Assembly: GCF_001310895.1 (NCBI RefSeq)
Contig: NZ_BAZS01000003.1
Coordinates: 1-64,000 of the forward strand
From: Virgibacillus halodenitrificans JCM 12304
GTDB taxonomy: Bacteria; Bacillota; Bacilli; Bacillales; Amphibacillaceae
DNA length: 64,000 nt
Direction: 5' to 3'
The translations under genes were made by a program, and so were the position numbers. The notes beneath the pieces are model-generated. The model did no database searches, was not told the origin of the DNA, and saw nothing but the letters and a program-made list of their open reading frames with translations. The number at the start of each line of letters is the position of its first letter. The first letter of the stretch is position 1. Shown here one piece after another: positions 27,777 through 36,013 of this stretch.

Positions 27777-28202
27777 TTAGCATTTTAAAGCTGCAGTAAA
27801 TCCTTTAATAGTATGGACATGTCCATTACTTTCTTTTGTCTGAAATTCTGTATAATGGATATGAGATCCGTCGGGTAACTGAATCGGTGGTCCTGTATGT
27901 GCTTCATAATAGTGAAAATGTGCGTCATTAAAAGTAGTATTTCCATATACTCTGTGAAAATGCCCATCCTCTGATTCGATGGCAGGCCCACTTACTCCAG
28001 GATGTAAATGTGCATGCCCATTCTCACAAGTGGTAGTTCCAAAATATGCATGCGTGTGTCTATCGTTTTCTTTCTTTTGATCCTGCTGTGCTCTTTCAAC
28101 ATTTTGAGGTATGCCTTCAGGATGATTTAAATTATATGGATGTTGCATGAGGTTTTTGCTATAAGGAAAACTGAACAACATAGGAGATATGCCATGGTAC
28201 AT
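27777..28202 (-). CDS. YmaF family His-rich protein
   Basis: A 141-residue protein with regularly spaced His pairs: HTHAYFG, GHAHLHPG, GHFHRVYG, AHFHYYEAHTG, SHIHYTE, GHVH. This is the YmaF family pattern, probably binding metal through H-x-H motifs on a repeated beta structure. No signal peptide is evident. ATG start behind GGGAGG. It lies between yyaL (same strand) and the divergent pRiA4b-like gene. The function is unknown. Confidence 0.8.
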   Translation of the reverse strand: MYHGISPMLFSFPYSKNLMQHPYNLNHPEGIPQNVERAQQDQKKENDRHTHAYFGTTTCENGHAHLHPGVSGPAIESEDGHFHRVYGNTTFNDAHFHYYEAHTGPPIQLPDGSHIHYTEFQTKESNGHVHTIKGFTAALKC

Positions 28203-28338
28203 ATGATTTCCTCCCTGCTATAATTGTAATCTATACAATATATTCATGAAGCGTAATTTTAGGTAACAAATTGATAGAAATAAGAAGTCAATTTTTCATA
28301 ACACATGTTAAGATAGAAGAAAAGTGAGGTGGGGGATT

Positions 28339-29898
28339 ATGATCTATGAATTAAAAATAGTACTTAAAGATGTAGGACTTCCAGTATATAGGGATATTCA
28401 GCTTGATGGACAAACTACATTTGAAGAGTTGCACGAAATAATACAGGTTGCATTTGAATGGTCAGCATCTCATTTATTTGGGTTCTTTGTCGCTAGAACA
28501 AATGGAAAAGAAGTGAAGCGAATTAGAATGACATCAAAGGATGATCCCAATGAAAGTTTTTGGAGCCCCAGTATAAAGCAATCATCAACGTATTATATTG
28601 AAGAAGAAAATATTGCGGGATGGTTTCAAGTTGTTGGGGATCAAATTAATTATGTTTATGATTATGGGGATGATTGGCAACATGAAATTACCTTGACAAA
28701 AATTATTCAACCTAAAGAAGGGGACTCCTATCCCAGGTGTATTAATGCAAAAAATATTGCCCCACCAGAAGATAGCAGAGGAGAATTGTTGGCAGGCGAT
28801 ATTAATCTGGAGTTTGCTGACAGTAAAAAGTTAGTAGAAAAGGTGAACAACGATTTAGAAGTCGTTTTTGCAGATGAAGCGATTTATCCAGACATATGGG
28901 AAGAAGTATTAAAAACGGCGAAAGAGTTCCACAGACAAAAGCCTTGGAAGAATTTTCGGGATGATGAGGTTTTCACCATTGTGGATCCTGTCACTAAAGA
29001 AAATTTATTTTGTTCCGTACTTGGGGCAGGAGAAGAAACATTTGGTCTTGCGGTTTACATTGGACAAGCTGGACTTCAATCTTTAATTGAAACGGCAACG
29101 GGGGGAAGGGATTCATTCTCTATTATGCTGAAACAACGCAGTCTTCTGCTTAGCTTTGAAGATAGGGAAGACTTAGCAAGGAATGAGTATAAATTCATTA
29201 AATCATTTAATACTAATTTCCGTGGCAAAAAAGCATGGCCTTTATTCATAAGCTATGTTCCTGGCTACAATCCTTGGGAAATAGATGCTGAGGAAGCAAG
29301 ACTATTAATAGTAGCGATGTCCCAAACCTTAGAATTTTTAAAGGAGATCAAAAGTGGTCTTGAGCTCCCTGGATTTTTTGAGGGAAGTTCGATTGTCAAA
29401 GTCCCCTGCGAGCAGGCCGGAAATATTATATTCCAGAATGAGATATGGGATATCGAGCGTTTAATTCATAAGCAGACCGATTCTCAAGTCGAGTTAGAGA
29501 TTTCTGAACTTAGCATTAAAAGACTGAAAAAAAATACAGAAAGAATAAAGGCTGAAATAGAATTTAATCTACAGTACGTAGATTTGCCTGTTCAAGAAGA
29601 TCCAAACGAAAGACCAAGATTCCCTGTCTTATCCATCGCTGCAGATCATACACAAGGAATGGTTATTTATCAAGATCTTCTCGATACCACAATAGAGAAT
29701 AAAACTGCTCAGCAACAACTTGTGAATTTATTCCAAACGATTGAAGGGATACCTGATCTTCTTTATATGAATAAACAAACTTTCCATCAGATTGAGCCAC
29801 TGGTAGATGAGTTAAACCTTTCAGTAGAAATCACACAGGAGCTTACCATTATTAATGAGTTGGTCAATGGTTTACACAATAGTATACCACCTTTTTAA
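28339..29898 (+). CDS. plasmid pRiA4b ORF-3-like family protein
   Basis: A 519-residue protein. Residues 1 to about 185 are a pRiA4b ORF-3-like domain: YELKIVLKDVGLPVYRDIQL, TTFEELHEIIQVAFEWSASH, and the hallmark VYDYGDDWQHEITL with YPRCI after it. The remaining 330 residues contain acidic, mixed alpha/beta sequence of a type often fused to this domain in Bacilli, with no motif that I can assign. In-frame GTG at 28324 lies inside the GTGAGGTGGGGG ribosome site, so ATG at 28339 is used. The family occurs on mobile elements and in chromosomes; its function is unknown. Confidence 0.75.
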   Translation: MIYELKIVLKDVGLPVYRDIQLDGQTTFEELHEIIQVAFEWSASHLFGFFVARTNGKEVKRIRMTSKDDPNESFWSPSIKQSSTYYIEEENIAGWFQVVGDQINYVYDYGDDWQHEITLTKIIQPKEGDSYPRCINAKNIAPPEDSRGELLAGDINLEFADSKKLVEKVNNDLEVVFADEAIYPDIWEEVLKTAKEFHRQKPWKNFRDDEVFTIVDPVTKENLFCSVLGAGEETFGLAVYIGQAGLQSLIETATGGRDSFSIMLKQRSLLLSFEDREDLARNEYKFIKSFNTNFRGKKAWPLFISYVPGYNPWEIDAEEARLLIVAMSQTLEFLKEIKSGLELPGFFEGSSIVKVPCEQAGNIIFQNEIWDIERLIHKQTDSQVELEISELSIKRLKKNTERIKAEIEFNLQYVDLPVQEDPNERPRFPVLSIAADHTQGMVIYQDLLDTTIENKTAQQQLVNLFQTIEGIPDLLYMNKQTFHQIEPLVDELNLSVEITQELTIINELVNGLHNSIPPF

Positions 29899-29978
29899 AG
29901 TTAAGGATTTGTAGCCAATGAAAATCAATTTTGCCAAGAAAGTTGTAAAATTGGCATAATTGCATTTGAAATATTATT

Positions 29979-29997
29979 GAAATTAATTCTCATTATC
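29979..29997. promoter_or_regulatory. Fur box upstream of the flavodoxin gene
   Basis: The reverse strand of this 19-mer matches the Fur consensus GATAATGATAATCATTATC at 15 of 19 positions, with the first eight identical. It lies 47 bases before the flavodoxin start. Iron-regulated flavodoxins are known in B. subtilis (ykuNOP). Confidence 0.6.
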
Positions 29998-30043
29998 AAT
30001 TAAACTTGATTTAACATGACATTGATAAAAGGTGAGGTGGATA

Positions 30044-30493
30044 ATGGGGAACATATTGATATTATATGCCAGTTCGACTGGGAATACGGAATTAATGGCA
30101 GATGCGATAGAAAAGTACTTGCGAAAAATAGATTACCAGGTGATAATTAAAACATTTGATTATGATCCAATTGACGTACATGATCTTCTTAAATATGATG
30201 GTCTTCTCATTGGCACATATACATGGGATGATGGAGAGCTACCATATGAAGTAGAAGATTTCTATGAAGAACTGGAAGATGTAGATCTTACAGGTAAATC
30301 TGTTGGTGTATTTGGATCTGGTGATTCCTTCTACGATACATTTGGAGGAGCAATTGATTTACTTGCTGATCGCTTGCAAAAATGCGGGGCTGATTTGCTT
30401 GAGGAAAGACTTAAAGTAGATCTCACACCAAAATTAGAAGACATAAAAAGGTGTGAGTTGTTTACACAAAAGTTAATAGATAGCATAGAGTAG
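30044..30493 (+). CDS. flavodoxin
   Basis: A 149-residue FMN electron carrier. The phosphate loop SSTGNTE is near residue 8, the first isoalloxazine loop TYTWDDGELP near 55, and the second GSGDSFYDTFGGA near 88. Acidic, single domain, cytosolic. In-frame GTG at 30032 is part of the GAGGTGG ribosome site; ATG at 30044 is preferred. A Fur box upstream suggests expression under iron starvation, when flavodoxin stands in for ferredoxin, as with YkuN/YkuP. Terminator directly after. Confidence 0.9.
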   Translation: MGNILILYASSTGNTELMADAIEKYLRKIDYQVIIKTFDYDPIDVHDLLKYDGLLIGTYTWDDGELPYEVEDFYEELEDVDLTGKSVGVFGSGDSFYDTFGGAIDLLADRLQKCGADLLEERLKVDLTPKLEDIKRCELFTQKLIDSIE

Positions 30494-30498
30494 TTTAA

Positions 30499-30550
30499 AA
30501 TACATAGACTGTAAAATATAAATAAGATTTTACAGTCTATGTATTTTATT
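30499..30550 (+). terminator. terminator of the flavodoxin gene
   Basis: A long AT-rich stem of about 19 bp (30499-30517 with 30527-30545) followed by T-rich sequence. Confidence 0.8.
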
Positions 30551-30737
30551 GTAATAAAATTTCAGAAAATACTTGTTATTTTAATGCTTCTCAGCTAATG
30601 TTATTTATAAGAACTAATAAGTAAGATGGCATCTCCTTCTATTTGTCGACTCACTAGTTGGATCTGCAGTTACGAACAGGAATTGTCTACAGTCAGAATT
30701 TATTAGCTATAATAATTACATAAATGAGGTGACTAAG

Positions 30738-31601
30738 ATGTCTCATATTAAGGGTGGATTAACCATAATTAAAGAAATGGTTAATCATTTGGCTCCATCA
30801 GAAAAAAAGATAGCGGAGTATATATTGAATAATCCTGAGGAATCTATTCTTCTTACAGCTTTAATGCTTGGTGAAAAGAGTAATACAAGCAGTGCAGCAG
30901 TGGTCCGTCTATGTAAATCACTCGGTTTCAGTGGCTTTCAAGAACTTAAGATTCGTGTTGCTGGTGATTTACAGGAAGAAGATGTACGCGGCTATCGAGA
31001 CATAGACCCAGAGGAAGATGTAAAAACCATCATAGATAAGGTTACAAGTAATACTATTCAAACTTTGAGAGAAACAGTTGATATTCTAAACGAAAAAAAC
31101 ATACAGGAAGCTGTTGCTCTATTAAGTAATGCACAATCCGTGGTATTTATCGGTGTAGGAGCCTCATATTTAGCTGCAAAAGATGCAGAACAAAAATTTA
31201 TACGTATTAATAAAAATGCTCATGCAGTTTCAGATGTGCATATGGCTGCTACGGCAATTGCTAATAAGGGGCCGAAAGATGTGGTTGTCGGAATCTCCTT
31301 CTCAGGGAATACGAAGGAAATCGCTAAATTACTTGAACTTGCTAAGCAAAATAAGATTAAAACGATCAGTATAACCAAATACGGAAATGCGTTAATCACT
31401 CCATTTACTGATATACCATTACATACTTCAGCAGCAAAAGAAGCAACCTTTCGAAGTGGAGCAACTTCTTCTCGAATTGCCCAGTTGCATGTTATTGATA
31501 TTTTGTTAATGTGCCTGGCATCACAAGAGTATAAGCAAACGATTACCTATCTGGATGAGACAAGAAAAGCAGTTTCTTTTTTAAAAGGAGAAACTACTTA
31601 A
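30738..31601 (+). CDS. murR: MurR/RpiR family transcriptional regulator
   Basis: A 287-residue regulator: N-terminal RpiR helix-turn-helix (SEKKIAEYILNNPEE, NTSSAAVVRLCKSLGFSGFQELKIR) and a C-terminal SIS phosphosugar-binding domain (FIGVGASYLAAKDAEQKF, VVVGISFSGNTKEI). Placed directly before murQ, so it probably senses MurNAc-6-phosphate and represses the recycling genes, as MurR does in E. coli and B. subtilis. In-frame GTG at 30729 belongs to the GAGGTG ribosome site. murQ has its own promoter 43 bases downstream. Confidence 0.87.
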   Translation: MSHIKGGLTIIKEMVNHLAPSEKKIAEYILNNPEESILLTALMLGEKSNTSSAAVVRLCKSLGFSGFQELKIRVAGDLQEEDVRGYRDIDPEEDVKTIIDKVTSNTIQTLRETVDILNEKNIQEAVALLSNAQSVVFIGVGASYLAAKDAEQKFIRINKNAHAVSDVHMAATAIANKGPKDVVVGISFSGNTKEIAKLLELAKQNKIKTISITKYGNALITPFTDIPLHTSAAKEATFRSGATSSRIAQLHVIDILLMCLASQEYKQTITYLDETRKAVSFLKGETT

Positions 31602-31643
31602 AAATAGCTTTTGAAATAAAATTACTATTAACTTTAAAAATAG

Positions 31644-31672
31644 TTGACAAAATAGTTCAACATAACTATAAT
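31644..31672 (+). promoter_or_regulatory. consensus sigma-A promoter of murQ
   Basis: TTGACA (31644-31649), 17 bases, TATAAT (31667-31672): a perfect match to the vegetative consensus. An inverted pair (GTTGA/TCAAC and outer ATAGTT/AACTAT) overlaps it and could be the MurR operator. So strong a promoter implies tight repression. Confidence 0.8.
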
Positions 31673-31707
31673 TAATAAAAATTAAGAAAATTTAAATTAA
31701 ATAAAAA

Positions 31708-31721
31708 TGTAAGCGGTTTAT
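31708..31721. promoter_or_regulatory. candidate cre site downstream of the murQ promoter
   Basis: TGTAAGCGGTTTAT matches the cre consensus at 12 of 14 positions; the last two bases differ. About 30 bases after the expected transcription start, a position from which CcpA can block elongation. Confidence 0.45.
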
Positions 31722-31758
31722 TTAACGTGAATATAAAGATAAGGGGGATGGCATATTC

Positions 31759-32661
31759 ATGGAATTAGCGGGCTTAACAACTGAAAAGAGAAATACCAAA
31801 AGCTTGCAATTGGATCAAATGTCTTCTTTAGAAATATTAAAACTGATGAATGAAGAAGATAAAAAAGTGGCTTTAGCAATTGAGGCAATTTTGCCACAAG
31901 TGGATCTTGCTGTTAATAAAGTATTTCATTCCCTCTCCCTTGGAGGGAGGTTGTTCTATGTCGGAGCAGGCACAAGTGGCAGGCTTGGTGTGATGGACGC
32001 ATCTGAATGTCCACCGACTTTTATGACCTCACCTGATTTGATTCAAGCTGTTATGGCTGGAGGAGAGCAAGCCTTTTTTAAAGCAATCGAAGGGTCAGAG
32101 GACGAGGAGGATCAAGCCATTCTTGATCTCAAAGCTAAATCGTTCACTAAGAAAGATGTGGTTATTGGAATAACAGCAAGCGGAAGAACTCCATATCCCA
32201 TAGGAGCTGTTAAATATGCTAAAGAATTAGGAGCATATACTATTTCTTTATCAAGTAATAAAGAATCAGTAATAAGTAAATATGCAGATTGTAATATAGA
32301 AGTAATTGTGGGACCAGAAGTACTGACTGGTTCTACAAGATTAAAAGCTGCCTCAGCGCACAAAATGATCCTTAATATGATTAGTACTGCTACAATGGTT
32401 AAGCTTGGTAAGGTATATGAAAATTTAATGGTTGATGTACATGCGAGTAACTATAAATTAAGAGAACGAGCAAAGCGAAATATTATGGAGATTACCAATG
32501 TTACATATGAAGAGGCAGGGGAAGTACTACAACAAACTAATTATGAAGTGAAGCCCGCGATTGTCATGATTAAAGGTGATGTGTCGCTTTCTGTAGCAAG
32601 AAAGGCAATTGTTGAAAACAATGGATATGTAAGAAACGCAATTAAATCACTATCATCGTAG
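31759..32661 (+). CDS. murQ: N-acetylmuramic acid 6-phosphate etherase
   Basis: Cytosolic lyase that removes D-lactate from MurNAc-6-phosphate to give GlcNAc-6-phosphate, the key step of peptidoglycan sugar reuse. The 300 residues include the SIS core and family marks: GGRLFYVGAGTSGRLGVMDA, the catalytic-Glu region SECPPTF, IEGSEDE with the second Glu, GITASGRTPY and VHASNYKLRERAKRN. ATG start behind AAGGGGG. It heads an operon with a sugar ABC importer and follows murR. Confidence 0.96.
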   Translation: MELAGLTTEKRNTKSLQLDQMSSLEILKLMNEEDKKVALAIEAILPQVDLAVNKVFHSLSLGGRLFYVGAGTSGRLGVMDASECPPTFMTSPDLIQAVMAGGEQAFFKAIEGSEDEEDQAILDLKAKSFTKKDVVIGITASGRTPYPIGAVKYAKELGAYTISLSSNKESVISKYADCNIEVIVGPEVLTGSTRLKAASAHKMILNMISTATMVKLGKVYENLMVDVHASNYKLRERAKRNIMEITNVTYEEAGEVLQQTNYEVKPAIVMIKGDVSLSVARKAIVENNGYVRNAIKSLSS

Positions 32662-32732
32662 GAAGCAACATTAATAGATTAATAATCTATTAATGAGTTT
32701 CATATATTAAAAATATAAAGGGGGTAAATACA

Positions 32733-34085
32733 TTGAAAAAAATAATCAATGTTCGCACGCTGTTTTTGTTTGCAGTCATGTTAATGCTTGCGTTAGTAGT
32801 TGCTTGTTCATCAGATGACGGTGGCAATGAGGATAGCGGTTCCGACAAATCCGTAAATACAGCAGAAGGCGGTAATGGAGAGATCTCCGGAGATCTGGAA
32901 ATTCAGTATTTTGTTGGAGGGTATGGAGATTCGTGGTGGAAAGAAGTTATTGGGGATTTTAAAGAAAAATATCCTGATGTAAACGTGATTGAGCATGCAG
33001 GTCCTAATATTAATGATGAGATGCGTTCCAGATGGGTGTCTAATGATCCGCCAGATGTTGTTTACATTGATGGTGCTGGATCTAGTGAAACTCAAATGGT
33101 AGAAGACGGTCAGTTGATGAATTTAACTGACTGGGTACAGGATATTGAACTGGATAATGGCGATAAGCTTGTTGATAGCTTTATCGTGGAGCCAGGTAAA
33201 TTTGATGGAGAAATCTACTCCCTTCCATTAGTTTTTGATACATGGGGAACTTGGTATGACAAAGCATGGTTTGAAGAAGAAGGGTTTAAAGTTCCAAGTG
33301 ACTTTGATAGCTTTATGAGCTCTATGCAGGAAATTAAAAAAGAAGCAGATATTGAACCTTTTGTAACATCTGGTCAGCATCCTTATTATTTCCTCCGCGG
33401 CATGCTCTATCCAGCATTTGGCGCAGCAGGTGGAGATGAATTGTTAGCAGATTTGATTACTGGTAAAGAGGGAGCCTGGACCAGTGATGTAGTTTTGGAA
33501 ACAATGAAAAAGGTAGAAAAAATGCAAAAGGAAGGTATGTTTGATGAAGGGTTGGGAGCGTTGAACCATACCCAATCACAAATGAACTTCCTTCTACATG
33601 AAAATGCTTTTATTCCAGTAGGATTCTGGTTGCCTAATGAGATGGCAAATGACATACCTGATGGCTTAGAATTTGGTTTTATCCCTTCACCTATGCAAGA
33701 TAAGGGAGAACCTTTCGCCATTGTACCTGATTTGCGTCCATTAGCAATTGCTGAGAACGCAGAGAACCCTGAAGCGGCTAAGGCTTTTGTTGAATTCGCT
33801 TTTACAAGAGATTATGCAATGTCCTTCTCTGAGCATACAGGAGCAATTATGAATATTACTGGGGTAGATTTGACTAAAAACGAAAATGTACCTAGCTACT
33901 TAACGGAAGCTAATGCTATGATTAATGATCCAGAGCAAGTACAAATCTATGAGAAGCCACACCCGATGAGTGCAGATTTAGAGACACCAATTGGCAATGC
34001 ATTAATGTCCTTAATGTTAGGTAATATGTCTGCGGAAGAATTTGTTCAGGAAGCTGAAAAAGCTGCAGCGGATTACCGTAAATAA
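32733..34085 (+). CDS. sugar ABC transporter, substrate-binding lipoprotein
   Basis: A 450-residue extracellular solute-binding protein of family 1. The signal peptide ends in VVAC (Cys25), so it is lipid-anchored, and a Ser/Asp/Gly linker follows. Then comes a typical sugar-binding body: DVVYIDGAG, LPLVFDTWGTWYDKAWFEEEG, and NPEAAKAFVEF near the end. TTG start behind GGGGG. The position between murQ and two permeases points to MurNAc or a muropeptide-derived sugar as ligand; this is inference from context. Confidence 0.85.
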   Translation: MKKIINVRTLFLFAVMLMLALVVACSSDDGGNEDSGSDKSVNTAEGGNGEISGDLEIQYFVGGYGDSWWKEVIGDFKEKYPDVNVIEHAGPNINDEMRSRWVSNDPPDVVYIDGAGSSETQMVEDGQLMNLTDWVQDIELDNGDKLVDSFIVEPGKFDGEIYSLPLVFDTWGTWYDKAWFEEEGFKVPSDFDSFMSSMQEIKKEADIEPFVTSGQHPYYFLRGMLYPAFGAAGGDELLADLITGKEGAWTSDVVLETMKKVEKMQKEGMFDEGLGALNHTQSQMNFLLHENAFIPVGFWLPNEMANDIPDGLEFGFIPSPMQDKGEPFAIVPDLRPLAIAENAENPEAAKAFVEFAFTRDYAMSFSEHTGAIMNITGVDLTKNENVPSYLTEANAMINDPEQVQIYEKPHPMSADLETPIGNALMSLMLGNMSAEEFVQEAEKAAADYRK

Positions 34086-34097
34086 GAAAATGAGGCT

Positions 34098-34150
34098 GGT
34101 ATGGGATATAGGGCATTTCCTTTGCTCCATGTCCCATACCGTTCATTTTT
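34098..34150 (+). terminator. intercistronic hairpin between binding protein and permeases
   Basis: A 9-bp stem GGTATGGGA/TCCCATACC (34098-34106 with 34132-34140) followed by GTTCATTTTT. Probably a leaky terminator that keeps the binding protein in excess. Confidence 0.6.
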
Positions 34151-34169
34151 AAAAGGAAAGAGTGATGGA

Positions 34170-35063
34170 ATGGTACAGTCAAAAAAACAAAAATATACTT
34201 TTTTGGCTTTTTGTTTGATTCCTACATTTATCATGTTTGCAATTTTTACTCTTTATCCACTGTTTAGTGGCTTATATTATTCATTTTTTGATTGGTCAGG
34301 CTCTTCACAGAATAAAGATTTTATAGGGATCGACAATTACATAAAGCTTTTTAATGATGCAATTATTCCCGGAACAATCATTCATGATTATTTTCTCGTG
34401 GCAACAAAAGTAATTGGTATTATGGTTATGGCATTATTTATCGCTGTGGCTTTAACACAATTGAAAATTAAGGAAGCTCCTTTTTATCGAATTGTTTTTT
34501 TCTTCCCAAATATTATGTCAGTTGTTGTAATAGGTATATTATGGACCTTTATCTATAACCCAAGTCTCGGTTTAATTAATTCGGGGTTAGAATTTATTGG
34601 ACTTGAGAGTTGGGCAAGACCTTGGCTTGGAAGTGAAACATGGGCATTACCAAGTTTGGTGTTGCCATCCATCTGGGCTGGTATCGGCTTATTTATGCTA
34701 ATGCTGATGGGAGGAATAGCTAATGTTTCGAAAAGTTATTATGAAGCTGCAGAAATTGATGGTGCTAATGAATGGCAGCAATTTTGGAAAGTTACCCTCC
34801 CATTAATATGGCCACAGATTAAAATTTCCGTGCTTTATATCGTAATAACTACATTAAACGGTTCCTTTATTATTGTACAGGTTATGACTGGTGGGGGGCC
34901 AAATAACTCTACACATGTTATGGGATCGTATTTATATCAACAAGCTTTTGTTCAATTCAACTTCGGATATGGAGCAACAATTGGAGTAATGATTCTTATA
35001 TTCTCCTTACTAACAGTGCTAATTCTGCAATTCTTTATGCGAAGAGACAAAGTGGAGTACTAA
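34170..35063 (+). CDS. sugar ABC transporter permease (MalF/LacF type)
   Basis: A 297-residue inner-membrane permease with six helices. The EAA loop YYEAAEIDGANEWQQFWKVTLPL, which docks the ATPase, is near residue 190. The frame is open to 34101, but that start would lie inside the intercistronic hairpin; ATG at 34170 behind AAAGGAAAG begins the usual short cytosolic tail before the first helix. Pairs with the next gene. No ATPase is encoded here. Confidence 0.87.
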   Translation: MVQSKKQKYTFLAFCLIPTFIMFAIFTLYPLFSGLYYSFFDWSGSSQNKDFIGIDNYIKLFNDAIIPGTIIHDYFLVATKVIGIMVMALFIAVALTQLKIKEAPFYRIVFFFPNIMSVVVIGILWTFIYNPSLGLINSGLEFIGLESWARPWLGSETWALPSLVLPSIWAGIGLFMLMLMGGIANVSKSYYEAAEIDGANEWQQFWKVTLPLIWPQIKISVLYIVITTLNGSFIIVQVMTGGGPNNSTHVMGSYLYQQAFVQFNFGYGATIGVMILIFSLLTVLILQFFMRRDKVEY

Positions 35064-35094
35064 GGTAGAAGAAATAGCAAAGGAGGAAACGAAG

Positions 35095-35937
35095 GTGAAA
35101 AGAAGTGTTGGTCAAATCCTTGGAAGAACAGGGATACGAATTCCTCTGATTTTATGGACAATTGCTGTGTTGTACCCAATTTTTTGGATGTTTCTTGGGG
35201 CGTTTAAGTCAAACGCTGAAATTTACAGAAATCCCTGGGGGTTTCCGGAAAGCTTTAGCTGGCAAAACTTTATCGACGCATGGAACAACTATAATATAGA
35301 TACAAGCGTCTTTAATAGTTTATTCGTTACCGTGTTGGGGGCAGTAATTACATTGGTGCTAGCTATTCCAACTGCATACGCAATTGAACGATTGAATTTT
35401 AGAGGAAGTCGGTTTTTATTTACATTGTATGTATCTGCTATGATGATTCCTATGGTATTAGGCTGGATCCCATTATTCTTTTTATTAATGAAACTAAACT
35501 TGCTTGATAATATTATTGGTCTGTCTATTGTTTATGCGGTTAGTCAGTTGCCATTTACGATTTTTGTTTTAACAAGTTTTATGAGTACAATACCTAAATC
35601 CTTAGAAGAGTCGGCAGCAATGGATGGTCTGTCTCCGTATGGAGTGTTATGGAAGATTATTACTCCGCTAAGTATGTCAGGAATTATCACGGTGACTATT
35701 ATGAATGCGATACAGTTTTGGAATGAATACTTTATGGCACTGATCTTTTTGCAAACACAGGAAAATTACACATTAGCTCTAGCAATTGATTTTATAAGCA
35801 GTGAGGCGCAATATACGAACGCATGGGGCACATTATTTGCAAGTCTGGTCATAGCAATTACTCCTGTTATTATATTATATGCCATTTTCCAGCAAAGGAT
35901 TGCAAAGGGAATGACAGAAGGTGCAATTAAAGGATAA
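35095..35937 (+). CDS. sugar ABC transporter permease (MalG type)
   Basis: The 280-residue second permease, six helices, with the EAA loop SLEESAAMDGLSPYGVLWKI. GTG start behind GGAGG. Ends the murQ operon. The importer lacks its own ATPase, as with many Bacillus sugar importers that share MsmX; that a shared ATPase serves here is inference. Confidence 0.88.
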   Translation: MKRSVGQILGRTGIRIPLILWTIAVLYPIFWMFLGAFKSNAEIYRNPWGFPESFSWQNFIDAWNNYNIDTSVFNSLFVTVLGAVITLVLAIPTAYAIERLNFRGSRFLFTLYVSAMMIPMVLGWIPLFFLLMKLNLLDNIIGLSIVYAVSQLPFTIFVLTSFMSTIPKSLEESAAMDGLSPYGVLWKIITPLSMSGIITVTIMNAIQFWNEYFMALIFLQTQENYTLALAIDFISSEAQYTNAWGTLFASLVIAITPVIILYAIFQQRIAKGMTEGAIKG

Positions 35938-35948
35938 GATTGATAAAA

Positions 35949-35979
35949 ACAGCATCCCTATAAGCGGATGCTGTTTTTT
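35949..35979. terminator. bidirectional terminator between the ABC operon and namZ
   Basis: A 10-bp perfect stem AACAGCATCC/GGATGCTGTT (35949-35958 with 35966-35975), T runs on both strands. Confidence 0.85.
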
Positions 35980-36013
35980 CGGTTCTCATATATGCTGAGA
36001 CTATTCAATGATA

